A stretch of DNA of 64,000 nucleotides from Membranipora membranacea (lineage: Eukaryota; Bryozoa; Gymnolaemata; Cheilostomatida; Membraniporidae): the NCBI GenBank assembly GCA_914767715.1, contig OU612065.1, positions 29,576,001-29,640,000 on the forward strand, in the 5' to 3' direction. This document shows, piece after piece, positions 13,901-25,959 of this stretch. How positions within the stretch are numbered: position 1 is the stretch's first letter; every line of letters begins with the position of its first letter. The position numbers and the translations under genes are program-made. Under the pieces are notes generated by a model, which saw only the letters and a program-made list of their open reading frames with translations, made no database searches and was not told the origin of the DNA.

Positions 13901-14585
13901 TGATGGAGCAATGGCTTTGGACAGAACAATGTAGATGTCATAACTTAAATGCAAGCAAATCCCAACGAGAGGCCTGGAATTCAAAAGCCGACGCTCACTG
14001 CAATCATCCTTTAGCCGTGTCACTCTTGTACAGAAGAATTTACCTGTCATCCCCTAGAGTGAATTTAAAAGCGACTTTAAAAAATAGTAATAAGAAGTTA
14101 TCCAAGCAAGAATAGACATCTTGGTTCCAACAGCTTGAATGATAATGCTGGGCCTCGAACGCCAAAGTATGGAAAGCCCTAGGTTTGAACCCCTTGGTAG
14201 TCCACTGGGGTTTGTTGAGCCCCAAGGTGTGCTTCCATCTTCCTGCGAACAGAGAGTCACTTGACGCAGTTAATACAGCCGTTCAGGTATTGCAACCATT
14301 ATCTTATTGCCCATGCTTCAAGAAGAGACTTGTGATTAGACCCCCTGATTTTAACACATATTTTTTGTGTTATTTCAGGCTATCTACAAGATGGTTGGGA
14401 CAGTGATGAAGATGCCCGAAGATGAGGCAACTCCAGAGAAAAGAACAGACAAAATCTTTAGGATGATGGATAAAAATCTGGACGGCAACCTGTCTCTAGC
14501 AGAGTTTATAGAGGGGGCCAAGAGTGACCCATCTATAGTACGACTGCTCCAATGTGATACGTCAAGTGGCAACCTGGAGGGATAA
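10968..14585 (+). CDS. Neurocalcin/hippocalcin/VILIP-type neuronal calcium sensor
   Basis: Exons 10968-11345 (126 codons) and 14379-14585 (68 codons plus stop) join in phase 0 to give a 194-residue protein, the normal family length. It starts MGKQNSK, a classical N-myristoylation signal. EF1 is degenerate (KDCPSGRLS). EF2 ([12 protein letters not shown]), EF3 ([12 protein letters not shown]) and EF4 ([12 protein letters not shown]) have intact calcium ligands. The end, [13 protein letters not shown], is typical of neurocalcin, hippocalcin and VILIP proteins, which act as calcium-myristoyl switches at membranes. An acceptor (ttttatag, ending 10953) just before the ATG suggests a separate 5' UTR exon. 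The 3-kb intron contains a 12.2-kb local repeat, a palindromic element near 13430 and a SINE near 14140. A poly(A) signal AATAAA is at about 15442. The exact subfamily was not assigned. Confidence 0.9.
12240..12345. repeat. Short tandem duplication in calcium sensor intron
   Basis: aggccata(t/g)ggtaatggctaga occurs twice, about 55 bases apart, followed by AT-rich sequence. Intronic; no function inferred. Confidence 0.5.
13430..13467. mobile_element. Palindromic miniature element, family copy 2
   Basis: The arms cacagagtaagga and tccttactctgtg enclose a short AT-rich centre. The element is flanked by gactagat on both sides, an exact 8-bp direct repeat if the 3' copy overlaps the last g of the arm. 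This is the best evidence that the palindrome family moves as a unit. It lies in the intron of the second calcium sensor gene. Confidence 0.7.
14140..14290 (+). mobile_element. tRNA-related SINE fragment
   Basis: The stretch aggtttgaacccctt resembles a decayed B box. It is followed by ccactggggtttgttgagcc, aaggtgtgct and ctgcgaacagagag, which matches the body of the repeat at 44752-44960 in the same order and spacing. It is intronic in the second calcium sensor gene and lies just before its last exon. Confidence 0.55.
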
Positions 14586-14949
14586 CTACAAGTAATGCCC
14601 GACTCATTGCCGAACATTTAGAATTACGCTTTTGCAAGAAGTGACTCTTTGGACTCCTATGTATTCTGTAATTAGGAATTTATCAATATCCAATGCTATG
14701 ATTTCTGGTCAATTTATCTCCAATTATCTTGTTGTCTACAAATTGAGACAAAGATTCGCGTGGCAATCAAAATGTCAAAGTGACACATCAAATTTTGAGC
14801 TCCAGTCCATCGTTTAGAGACGTTGTATAGTGGATATAACACCGGCTAACAGTGTCAGGCAAAACTGTTTTAACAATGATGGACATAATTATTTATTATG
14901 TAATATGAGGAATTGACTGCACTTAGCTGATTTTTGTGCCTATGTCTAA

Positions 14950-15078
14950 CCAAGAGAATGGAAGGTCTAACCTTGACCAAGTTTGATCCATTCGCCTGAA
15001 TTTAAAGGGGGAGCAACTCCGAATGCAGGCAAATGTATCAAACTTGATCTATATGCCTAACCCCTTCCATTCTCCTTG
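14950..15078. mobile_element. Foldback MITE (caagtttgatcc family), copy 1
   Basis: Outer arms caagagaatggaagg and ccttccattctccttg enclose inner arms caagtttgatccatt and atcaaacttgatc, with a central gggagcaactccgaatg. Related copies are at 36811-36905, 46571-46665 and 54886-54996. It lies in the 3' UTR region of the second calcium sensor gene. Confidence 0.65.
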
Positions 15079-15719
15079 CTGGCCTAACTGTCTCCTATCT
15101 GGTTGAGTATTTGTTTATCTAGCACTACCCGGAGTAGTGAAATTTAAAATCTAATAAAAAGTAAATCATCGTTGTGAACCAGTAAAAATGTGGAAAATAC
15201 TCTGCCGGAAAGTGTATGTTTCCTTTTTGTATATGTAGGTGGTGTTGTAGTAGGCAGCTATGAAAGTAGACTTGTGTTTGTTTGTCGTATTTAGAAAGTT
15301 GTATTGTTAATCAATTTCTTAACGTATCTTATAGTGCTGCCTGTTATTGAGTTAGGGCTGTTAGGGCTGTTAGAGTAATGTTTGGTAATCCCTATTTGTT
15401 TCCAGTCTAATATAGCTGTTGTAAACTTGTGATATTAAACCAATAAAGGTATCTTCAAACAAAGATGACTTGGTTGAAAATTATGCTGATTTTGGTTTTA
15501 GAATATGCTAGAACACATTTGATAAAGTGCAGCGAAGTGGTTGCGCTTAAGCTTTGACTGGGCGGCAGGATAATCCACCATCGGAAACATTTTAAACTAA
15601 GAGTAGGTAAAGTACCGAAACTCAGTCCGGGGTTGATGGTGGTGGCATTCCTCTAACATCCACCTCAAGGCTCAACACAAGAATATCGGTTTGGTGGTGG
15701 TAGATAATGGAATGTAATA

Positions 15720-15772
15720 ACAGTAACAGCAGCAGCAATAACAATAACAATAACAGTAACAGTAACAGCATC
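15720..15772. repeat. Trinucleotide-type microsatellite
   Basis: An irregular run of cag, caataa and cagtaa units. Simple sequence in intergenic DNA. Confidence 0.7.
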
Positions 15773-16766
15773 CTGGTCAATCTTTGAGCACTCAAACTAA
15801 CCTAGGAGAAAAATAGCCAGGACCATATACAAGGTGCTTTATCTAGGCGTCAAACTGCACTAAATATAATTATGGTAGTTTTCCATCAGGTGTTGGCCTT
15901 GGCCATGATCACCTGACCTAAAGGTAAATATGAAAATGAGGGGTCTTTCTTGTCCAGCTAACCTAGCAAATCCATTACCCAGAGAATCGTAACAAACATC
16001 ATCCAATCAATCACATATACGTATCTGAAGGATGTCAGTTAATAGGTAGTTCAAACGCTCCAGCTCCGGTTTGGAGTAACCTTATATCCCGGGCCTTTGA
16101 GATAAGGCTAGTCTGAAGGGGGCAAGGAGTCAGTGCTACTTCATCATAAATATCAACAACAAGCCCAAGAATGAGCTGTAGGAGCTGCGACTCTTCAGGC
16201 AATCAACCAAGTTTGAGAATCAGGGCATTTCGTCTCTTCAAATAAAACACAATAGCAATCAGCGTGGGCGGATTTTAAGCTGCCCATTATAGGTTGAATA
16301 TGGGAGGTGTGTATGCTTTAATTCAGTTATACCTCCTTGTACCTCCTATAGCGTGATGGCTGGTAATCCGGCAGGAAATAAATGAAGTATGATGATAACA
16401 TAACATTATAATGCTGCAAGGGGTTCATCAACCTCATATACAATTTATATTCCTATATAACACAGCAGGTGCTCTTTAGCTAGGCTAGACCTTCATAATA
16501 ATATTGACATTAGAAAGTTGCCATGATACAATAATAACAGCATATATTGATTTTATCATAATCTCTTGCTCGCTGCTGATTGGCTGGTGCTGATATGATT
16601 TCCTTTGATAAAATGACGTACTATTGGGGAATCCTCACTCCCTGGATGCAGTTTGTTTATATTGGTAACGGAGACTATTTAGGCTCATGGAATACCACTG
16701 TTGCCTTCAAAGTAAAACTAGCAATTGAGCAGGACACTTTAAAATAATTAACAGAATATCATCGCA

Positions 16767-18349
16767 ATGGGTTGTAGCAACGCTAAAATGGTACAAGTAG
16801 CTCCACAGGCTGGACCTCTGGACGCTAAACAACCTCTGCCTGATATAATAGATAGGAAGAAGAACAACAATAACAATAAACTGTCTACAGATCTGAACTC
16901 AGGTAGTCGAGCGGTGAGTGCCACGAGCAAGATATCAAAGAGAAGCGAAGACTCGGCGTTTATCGAGGGGGATAATGACAGTTTAAAGTCGGAAAGTGGT
17001 ACTAGCAGAATAAGATCAGGTAAGAAAATAATCCTTGTGAGATTAATGATTGAACTTGACAGGTCAAAATGATAAGTGGCCGTAAATTGTCACCGAATAA
17101 TTGACTAATCTCTGCTTTGTAGCAATTTAAGAGTTGATGCCCTCATTTCTTGACATGTTAACTTATGACGCAGACAACTTAATTTCTAAGTGATACACCA
17201 TTGAGAAAGTAAAGAGCTACTGTCAACACCAATTTAATAAATAAACAATCAATCAATAAAGTTAAATGAAATTTTGTTGTTGCCAGGTGGTCTAAAGAGA
17301 ACACTTAGAAACCTTAGTGCAAAGTCTGACAAACCTCGGGAAAAGGAAGAAGATATCCTAACCAAACTCCGCAGCGAGGGACTGCTGGCCACAGACACTC
17401 AACAAGCCAAGAGCGGATTAGCTTTTGAGCTTGTGCAAGAATCTAGTCAACCCCGCAAGCTTCCACCAGCGAGGCTGGCAAAATTAGAAAAACGTCAAAA
17501 GAGGAGAAAACTTCTAACTCAACAAGACATCGAAGCCAAACTTGCCAAAGCTGAACAACGAAGAAAGGTAAATGTCGCTAATCACAGCTTATGACTCAAA
17601 GAAAACCCCCACCCAAGTATTGCGTCATAATACGCTGGCTTATTTGCTGCCACTGTGTGCCAATAATTTCCACATACTGTAGTAACACGTTTGACGTCGC
17701 CCATGGACAATATAGTAACACTTGTGTCCTAAATCTTCTTAGTAGTACTTTATGAGGCAGTATAAGCCTAAAATTTACCTGCAATCTAAGAGATTTGGAT
17801 CAATTAAATTGGCAGCATTCAACGCAATCTAATTGAAAAGTACAGCTTAGATGGGGTATTATCAGCCCTCATAATTGAAACTTACGAATGATTCAGGCAA
17901 CAAGATTAAAGCCCCTCCCGATTTAACAATTTATAAATAAAAACAGTATTATTATGAGTGACTTGGCTGTAAAGTTCGCAACCTGTCCGTAGTCAAATTT
18001 AGTGTAAAAGGCCGACAATAATTATTTATAATAATTTTTTGATTTCTTTAAATTTCAGGAAGCAGAAGCAGAAAGACTCGAGAAAATCCACTCAGTGACA
18101 GTAAAGAGCGATGTGAACTCAGCTTTGGACAGTTTTGTCGCACATCAAAAACAAGTCAAAGAACAGGTTCAGGAGAAAGTAGACTCTGCCACTGAAAACA
18201 GAACAAAGAAACTAAAAGAGCTCAGGGAAAAGCTAAAAGCCAAGGAAGAGCATGCTGCCATGGTGAGGCAGCGTAAAAAACTAGCAAAGGTCAACCAGGA
18301 AAATACAGACAATACCGAAGAAAGCCCCAAGCAGACTGCAGAAAGCTAG
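16767..18349 (+). CDS. STMND1: Stathmin domain-containing protein 1-like
   Basis: Three exons, 16767-17019 (ends phase 1), 17287-17567 (ends phase 0) and 18059-18349, encode 274 residues. The protein opens MGCSNAKMVQ, a combined myristoylation/palmitoylation-type motif. A low-complexity Asn/Ser-rich segment follows (residues 31-80). From about residue 127 a stathmin-like domain begins with SGLAFELVQ, then LPPARLAKLEKRQKRRK and a long charged helix (EAKLAKAEQRRKEAEAERLE). Stathmins bind tubulin dimers through this helix and regulate microtubule growth. The MGC start and the PPxRLxKL linker match my memory of vertebrate STMND1 better than stathmin 1-4, which is the basis for the symbol. A possible poly(A) signal AATAAA is at 18683-18688. 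The stathmin domain is certain; the exact orthologue is less so. Confidence 0.8.
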
Positions 18350-19674
18350 AGTCCATAGTGCCATAATTTTTCGACAATTGCCAGTATTACAGAAATTGCT
18401 CAAAATGATAATAATAATAATCATAGTGTAGTGTATATACAGACTTTTGTCGGAATGTCTGGCCCATTACGTTTTTTTGTTATTTATTTGTGAAATCGGT
18501 TATTTTTCCAAGACTAAAGAGGCAATAACTGTGATATGAAATTCCCCCAAGTGTTCCAAACCTACATTATCATCCATGAACCATTTTTGAACCTATTTAT
18601 TCGTGTCAAGCTGCGCTTTAGACCCATTTCTCCATGAAATCCTTTTATCTTCTGTCCGTAATTATTTTTTGTACAAATTCCTAATAAAATTAGAATTCCA
18701 AATTACAGAATTTTATATAAACTCATTCATCTTCGGAGTCATTATGTACATTGTTGTATTTATCGTACCTCTGGGACGGCCTGCAGAAATGTCTCACCGA
18801 GTTTAGGCCTGATTCTAATGATTCCGTCAGGGCATATTTAGAATTGAGGTGCCTAGATAGCAATTACCTCGGTTCGACTGAAGTTTCCTCCAGGGACCAA
18901 TTTGTCGGTCATTTTCATAATGATCTGAACTTGGTGTTATCATGCCCTTGGTATTAGATGCATTATATTATATTGATAAATTATAAAATCAAAATCGTAA
19001 AGGCAGATAGAGAGATAGAAAAAAAATAGCACAGTCTTTTTGTACAAAGATTTCAGAAATGATCTTCACTCATTGGTATAAAAATAGCACAATTAGCGAT
19101 TTGGGTCCTCATTCCAGACCAAAATAAAGCGATAAAATTAAACATCAAATTGCTAATAAGAAGAAATGCATGAGAGTGATTCTATGCAATGCATAACAGC
19201 AAGAGACAAAAAGTCGCGTAGTTGGAGGTAATAATAAAATCATCAAGAATTTCAGTTCAAGACAAGACATCACAGTTGAGAGGCATTTGCCGGAAAGATA
19301 TGAAAATGGTTTTCCTAGCAATATATTGTAATGAAGCCAATTCTTTATATTATAAACTTGCGTTTAATAAGATTGACACAGCAAAACTTGAAGATTTCAA
19401 CAGACAAATTTGTCGGCGAAACAAAACACACAAGTCACCGGTGTCCGACAATGGTTTGCTGTTTGCCTCGTTGAGTAGGCCAGGTTTGTCTTCCCCTCTA
19501 TATTTTGAATACTGGTGTGGATTCTCACTTTCATCTATCACACAGTGCTATAGGGTGTCCTCAGGGTTAGAGATAATTGTGAGGTAACAAGTCATGTTTT
19601 CAATATAGAACTATGAGACCTGATGTTCTGATAGTGGGACCGCAAGAGTAGAGAACTTCTCTTAGTCTGGATCA
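18350..19674. other. Convergent intergenic region
   Basis: Lies between the 3' ends of the stathmin-domain gene (+) and the first syntaxin gene (-), so it probably holds both 3' UTRs. A 121-codon open frame at 19222-19587 has no recognisable domain and runs through the likely syntaxin 3' UTR. I do not consider it a gene. Confidence 0.5.
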
Positions 19675-22600
19675 CTAGTCAGATTTTGATCCCTTACCAT
19701 ACTTTAGAGCAATGGGTATGATGATGACCAGCAGTAGTACCACAACCACAGCAAAGACGATCGCGCCACATATCAGCTTTTTCCTTCTCGCGCTTCTCTA
19801 AAAAAATTTGTTGAGGAGTTTGAAAAAATGGTTTATATTTCAAACTTGCGTGAGGTGTGGATTCATAAAAGGATTAAAATCACTCAATAAACAAAAAACT
19901 TCTCTTCATGGTACAGGAGGATTTCCTTTAATCATTTGCAGAATGCGACCCAGAGTATTTTTTGCTGAAATAGAGTACACAATGCATGCTTAATCAATTA
20001 CGTCTGGAAGAGTCATTACCAAGATATCGCCTACAAGCTTGAAATGCAAAATGCTCAAATTTCTTTGTTTTACGGTATAGAGATCAATTTACTGAACAGA
20101 AGTTATTTACCTGATGTGTTACTGCCTCTTCAAGCTCGACATTTCCCTTCACAATATGCACCTGTGCTTTTTCAACGTGGCCCTCAATACTATCTATGAA
20201 CAAACCAATTCAAGTCGCAGGATTATTCACTCACATTTGCTGATTGCATCAAGGTGTAGGGATAAGGGCTTAAGAAATTCCAACTGGTGGAAACTGTAAG
20301 AATAGGTTATCGTGGCCAACCACGCAAAAACGCATCACCATAAATTATAGGAAAAAATGAGTTGCCTGTCCTTGCATTATGAGGGAGTAACTCTTGAAAA
20401 TTTATGTTTAATGACCGGCACAATTCCTGAATGCATACAACCTGCAGATGTTTAACAATTAACAGCGTCCAAATTTAAACACTCAGGAAGCCGTTTGTTT
20501 AAAACAAAAACACTCCTTGCAGTTTTTAGAGATAAAAATGCTAAAATAACATTGTTTAATGCTCACCAAGATCTTTATAAAATGAAAAACGGTTCTCTTT
20601 TGCTTGTATGTCTGTATGCATACATTCTTTTCTCATCCTTATTTGAAAAATTTTGCATTCTTGTTTCCTGAACACACAAAATAGGCCTACTCACCAATAG
20701 TCTCTCCTTGCTCAATGATCATCTTAGCTAGATCTTGATATATTTCATTGACCATCACAATATCTGACTAAAACAAGACATATAGTTGATATTAAGTTCA
20801 ATAGTTCATACAGAGTGTTTCAAAACTTTCCATCTGACTTGTAATTTAACTATTATGCCAAATGAAAATTCCCTGAACTGATATATCTGCCAGCTCTCCA
20901 GTTAATCGCACAGTTGATGCGGTATGCCTGTACACTAAATCTAGTCGAGATTAGAGGGTTTTGATCTTAATTCAAAGCCCTTCCTAGATGCCATACATTT
21001 CTTTTTCTTGGGTTTAGTTTGATTATCAGATCCAAAATTGCCATGTGATAATAGTGGATCATGAACATGAGTCAAGGGGTGTTCTGGTTAAAAATGGTAC
21101 TGAATTCTAATAAAGTTGAGTTTATATCATACAAAATTTTTAAAATGTTGATTTACTAATATATTAATATGCTTTAACAGGAAATTTTTACGTACTACAG
21201 ACAGGGAATTTTTTCATCCAAGTATTTTATCACAATTGATACAAATCAGTCAAATGAGTGATCTTTTTCAAACAATGACACTATTTTCCCTATGTCAGGA
21301 CTCAGGAGTGAATCTACTTTACCTCTAAGTTTTTGATGGCCTCTTCTCTCTCTTGGATCTGTGCAAGGTCTCCTTCAGCTTCCTTTACTGCCTCCATTGT
21401 TTTCTGCTGCTGCAGCGGAGTGCTAAGAGATTAAAAAGAAACTGTGATTGATTTGAGTCACACATTTTTGATATACAACCTTCCCTAGTTCAAATTATGC
21501 ATAAAGTAAGGTTGTGCAAAGGTGTGCATCAAGGTGTATCGATACACCAGTTTTGCAACATCACATGATTCTGCAAGCAAAATCATAATGTTGTACACAG
21601 CACTTTCCCTTACCTCACACCATACACAAGTCGACTGGCTTCGCCTCCATAATCATAATCCTCTGAGAATGGGTCTGTGTTCTGAAAAAAATCATTAAAA
21701 TGTACTCATACTGTTGCATCTAGATGCCAGATCATGTGACATGTCATAATCGGGGACGATCGCAACCAGGGAATGCAGATGTCGCATCAATAGCAGGGCG
21801 CGGAAAACATATAGCAATCGGGGACGATTGCAACCAAGGGAGTGCAGATGTTGCATCTAGATGCCAGATCATGTGACATGTCATAATCGAGGACGATTGC
21901 AACCAAGGGAGTGCAGATGTCACATCTGCAGAGCAAACAGGAGAATTTTCTATATCATCATCAGTACACTCAACTCAACTTGAGGACACGCTAGTAACAG
22001 ACAGGACATTTAACCTCGATCAAAGTTAACTGAATCAAAGGAACATCGATCAAAGGCAGCTGAGTTAAATCAAAGTGCTAATTTTAATATCTGTACCCAC
22101 TCTTGGGACCGATCAACCCACTCTTGGGGCAGATGTGTTTTATTGTTTTTCTTGTGTTTGTTTACTGATGAGCGTCAGCAGTTTTTTAATGTGTTTGGAA
22201 CCATGCTATATAAGAGCATGGTTCACCAATGGAAAAGCATGATTGATCTGTTTGGCGACCATCTAGTCGACATGCAGCTCCTCTCTTTGTTTGCAACTTC
22301 ATTTGGAGACAGGTCAGTTTTTTTAAACATGAAAGTTTTACAAGTTGTTATCATAATATTTTCATTTATTGTACGTTAGTGATATTTATAGGGAAATAGA
22401 ACTTGCCTTATTGTTTGATAATGGCACAGTATAACATTTGGTTGGATTATCTATATCATCAACTAATTTAGTTAAATGAATTAAATTGAGCATGCATGGC
22501 ATCATTAACTAGAAAGTATAACTTTTTGAAATAAGACCTGCATTGTTTAAGTTGAATTGCGTTTGATGTTAAACTTGATAAGAATTAAAAGGCATGCTCT

Positions 22601-24658
22601 TGAGTCAAGTGTTTAATCGAATCAAAGGAGATCGCATGTACATAAGTCAGTGTCACATAGTGAGAATAATCACACCGAGCTCGTGAGCACAGATATCAGT
22701 AGCGGAGAGTTAATGTGGTGACTCCCTAACCCGGAATCCCACAATACTTTTCCTCACCACGGCTTTAGAGGCTTAGAAGAAAAGGGGAAGCAATTCCAGT
22801 TTCAATCAAACCTGTACCGGGGAGTTCAAGAAGATTGGGAAACTCCCTGCCGAACAAACTAGCTTTATGTCAGCTAGTTGAGCTCAAAATACAATTTGTT
22901 TAGTTTTTTTTTCAAGATCATCAGCTGTGTCAATTCCGTGTATGACAAGTTCAATATAAACAACAGTTGGGATGGGGATTTGAAATACGTCATATTGACG
23001 GATATACTTGAGAGACTCATCAAGCTTACCTTAGTACCCTGTAGACTCTGCTGCCTATGCAGGCTTGTTCTCTCCTTAGCTGCTGCTTCCTCTTGCTGCC
23101 TCTTTATTTCTGCGAGAGCATTTTGAAATGCTTTGATGAGATTCTTGTGGCGTAAGTTTTGTTGTTCCTAGGGAAAGAAGTGAAACTTCTAATAATGCAT
23201 GGTTTGGTTTGGGATAGCCTGTCTTGACAAGCTTTTATCGGTGGGGGAGGGAATAAATTTTAGGGGGAACCCCCCACCGAACAAAGATTGTAAAGACAGG
23301 CCAGGTATGGGAGTGAATGTTAAACAGGACCCAGCTAACATTAAACACTCCTATAGCTCAGATTTACGCTATCACAAGAGGCGCCTCCTAACAATCGGTA
23401 TGATCACCACTAGTATCAGTATTATCATAATTCCTCCATGTAGTATCTTCTATTCACATTAATCTCGGTAGATACTAAAAACCAAACCACACACTCTCGA
23501 ACTACACATTAATCTGGTTGAGGCTATCTATACCTACCACTACCAGGCCCTTATCCTGTGTAGTTTTCAGACTGTTTGTGAGGTATTTGAGTTGCATGTT
23601 TGTAGTGGCGATAAGATCGTTAGTACTATGATTAAGTTCTTGTAGCTGAGCAGTGAGACTCCGGTCATCCTGATCTGTACCTAGCTTTGCAATTAGGTTT
23701 TTGTATTTGGGTGCTGAAAACATAACAATGGCAATGAGGGAGGGAAATCGCATACCTGGCAGGTTTGACCGGGCGAGAGTATTTAAGTCAACAGATTACA
23801 CAAGATAATATGGCACCTTTCAACGCTCATGATAGAGCAGATGCCGAAAAGACCTAGGACAAGTTTGTTCCCTCTGTGGTGGCGGAGGGATATTGCAAAT
23901 GTTTGGTATCGAAGCGCCGCCACCACAGAAGGAACAACCTTGTTCTAAAAAGACCCAGAGCCAGTACAACTGTACAGGGAACAGGTGGTGTGTTTAGCAG
24001 GTTGTATCTTGAGGTAGCTCAGTTGGTCAGTAGGGAGAGTGCTGATCAGGTCTTCTGGCTAATGCTACCTGACGACTGCCGCATTGCATCACAGATCGTA
24101 GTCTAGATCTGATCCACACTGATCACGTGATATACTATTGCATGTATATCTCTGATCGATAGAGAGTGAATTAATTCACTTAGTAGTAGTACCATCACAA
24201 AGAATTTGGTGTGACGACCCGTGTTTAATTTTATTAATTAGGGGTGGGTACATGTTAGGTACTGCTACTAAATTGACTCTAACGATCAGAGATACACATG
24301 TTAATAGTGTAATCTCGATGTCAGTGTGGATCTGATCAACTTGGAGCAGTCATTGCAGCCTTGACATTCACATAAATATATATCAAATAATCATGAAATG
24401 GGCTAGAAAGACTTACTTACTTTGGTTGATGACCTTTTGAATATTTGATGATAAACTAGAAAACAGTCGATCAAACTTTCCACTGCTGCTGCCTGAAAGA
24501 GAAAAGCAGCACTATTTATTCTTGTACTATCAGACTTTCAAGTACAGAACCATTTGTTAGAAGAGTTGACGTGGATGATCTAGGTTTGAACGGATTACAG
24601 ACGGGAAACTGATGTAGGAAGCGAAAGCGATATGACATTACTTACCAGAGTCCTCCAT
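19675..24658 (-). CDS. Syntaxin-7/12-like Qa-SNARE, paralogue 1
   Basis: Nine exons on the minus strand: 24646-24658, 24421-24492, 23544-23713, 23030-23167, 21614-21681, 21323-21422, 20695-20767, 20111-20193 and 19675-19797. All phases agree and give 279 residues. The start MEDSGSSSGKFDRL leads into an Habc region (SSNIQKVINQ, LTAQLQELNHSTNDLI). The linker has the acidic NTDPFSEDYDYGG. The SNARE motif includes the zero-layer Gln in MIIEQGETIDSIEG. A tail anchor follows SARRKKLICGAIVFAVVVVL, with a short lumenal end (KYGKGSKSD). Qa-SNAREs of this type drive endosome and lysosome fusion. The donor at 23544 was preferred over 23538 because it makes the exon 170 nt, equal to its counterpart in the second paralogue. 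Introns carry a 9-bp-TSD foldback element and a 137-bp tandem repeat. Confidence 0.88.
21713..21930. repeat. Tandem repeat, period 137 bp
   Basis: gttgcatctagatgccagat begins at 21713 and again at 21850, and the following 60-70 bases match closely. A shorter internal match (aatcggggacgat, then cagatgt) makes about two units plus a partial one. It lies in an intron of the first syntaxin gene. Confidence 0.75.
23215..23303. mobile_element. Mutator-like foldback MITE, copy 1
   Basis: The ends tagcctgtcttgacaagctt and ttgtaaagacaggcca are imperfect inverted repeats. They are flanked by ggtttggga (23206-23214) and ggtatggga (23304-23312), a 9-bp duplication with one mismatch. The 89-bp element is intronic in the first syntaxin gene, about 50 bases from an exon. 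Confidence 0.8.
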
Positions 24659-24659
24659 T

Positions 24660-25959
24660 GTTTTATTATGGCTGTAGTAAGACCAGATCTGAGAAGAGCT
24701 ACTGGTCTTGCTGATACAATAATAAGCTGTACTTGTTACAGAACAACTAAAAATTACTGAATGCGGTTCAATTCACTATTTTGTCACGCATGGCACACAA
24801 TATGAATTACGAGGAAATAATACACAATGAGTCGTTAGCGATTGCTGATATGCTGATATAATTGACTATTAGTCATCATTGCGTATCCTCAGGTCAACTT
24901 TGCTACGGCATAAAAACTATTGCATCAGCGTTATCCAAACCTCTATTTGAACTAAAGATTGACTCTCTTTTATTGTATTTCTTGTATAGCACTCTACTCT
25001 TACATTATCATTGTAGAACTGCAATCTCCCTACTAAACTGATAACTTTACTAATCATATATTGCGTATTTATAAATACACCACTTCAGATCATAGTACCA
25101 TCTGTAAGTCAACGAGTGTCCCATTCTTGATCTATAAATATTATAAATGTAGATAGTGCTGAATTATAACTGACATCTGAGTAGTATCTTCTGTGATCTT
25201 CAGATGAACTGTCATCAAGGAGTCATATTCGGTGACTTGGAACAGCTGCTAAATTTAATTAAATTAGCGGGTTTTTTTTCAATAATCTGTGAATTTGTTG
25301 TGAATTCATATCACAGACACATAAGATGTATCAAAATTGATTTCAAGACTGGCCTTACAAACTTACCATAGTATTGCTCCCATTGTAGCCACTAAAGCAT
25401 ATTTGTACCCTTTTCTAGACCAGGTACACCTCATAATTTTCAATTGATCTATCAACTCTACATACAAATGTTGTGTCACTACCAGCAACCTGGGGTGTCT
25501 TTCAATTAGAAAGAGCGATGGCCTAACTAAAGGAAGTCATCACATACACATCGCTCAAAATTATAACTCACTTGGTTTTTAAATTAGACAAATTCGTTCC
25601 CAAATCGCTCACTCAGAGTGTAATAGTTTCATCAATGACTGGGCGATTTGAAAGCAAGCGCCTAACAGGTATCACGATCAGACTGCGACTTTGGCCGTTT
25701 CTAGTTGAAATACCCCCCCCCCCCCCCAGGTAATATTTGAGCATTCACACCAAAGTGTCATCATGGACAAAGCGTATGGCTGGACCACACCGACATTCAA
25801 AGGTTTTGTTATTCTAAATTTAATATAAGGGAACATTGATACATATATACAACTAAATTAAACCGATCCCGATAAGTTCAGGTTGACTTATTAATTAAAT
25901 ATATTTCGATGGTGGCTTTTATCAATTTGAATTTCGTCTGATTGTAGGATAGTGTATAT
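24660..25959. other. Upstream region of the first syntaxin gene
   Basis: No coding exon was recognised. The syntaxin promoter and 5' UTR (- strand) should lie here. A C-run (about 25708-25727) is present. Confidence 0.45.

Larger units (their letters stand above)
14590..16766. other. Intergenic region before the stathmin-domain gene
   Basis: Contains the 3' UTR of the second calcium sensor gene (to about 15460), a foldback element at 14950-15078 and a CAR/CAATAA-rich microsatellite at about 15720-15770. No other exon was recognised. The stathmin-domain gene promoter should lie at the right end; no clear TATA box was identified. Confidence 0.5.

Noticed and set aside
19222-19587. 121-codon open frame on the + strand
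   Set aside because: No domain, no splice partners, and it covers the probable 3' UTR of the syntaxin gene on the other strand.
23538-23543. Alternative donor for the third exon of the first syntaxin gene
   Set aside because: GTAGGT at 23538 is also in phase, but 23544 gives the same exon length (170 nt) as the paralogue. Either is possible.
24005-24050. tRNA-like A box (gtagctcagttggtcag)
   Set aside because: No B box at the right distance and no similarity to the SINE body; too weak to list.
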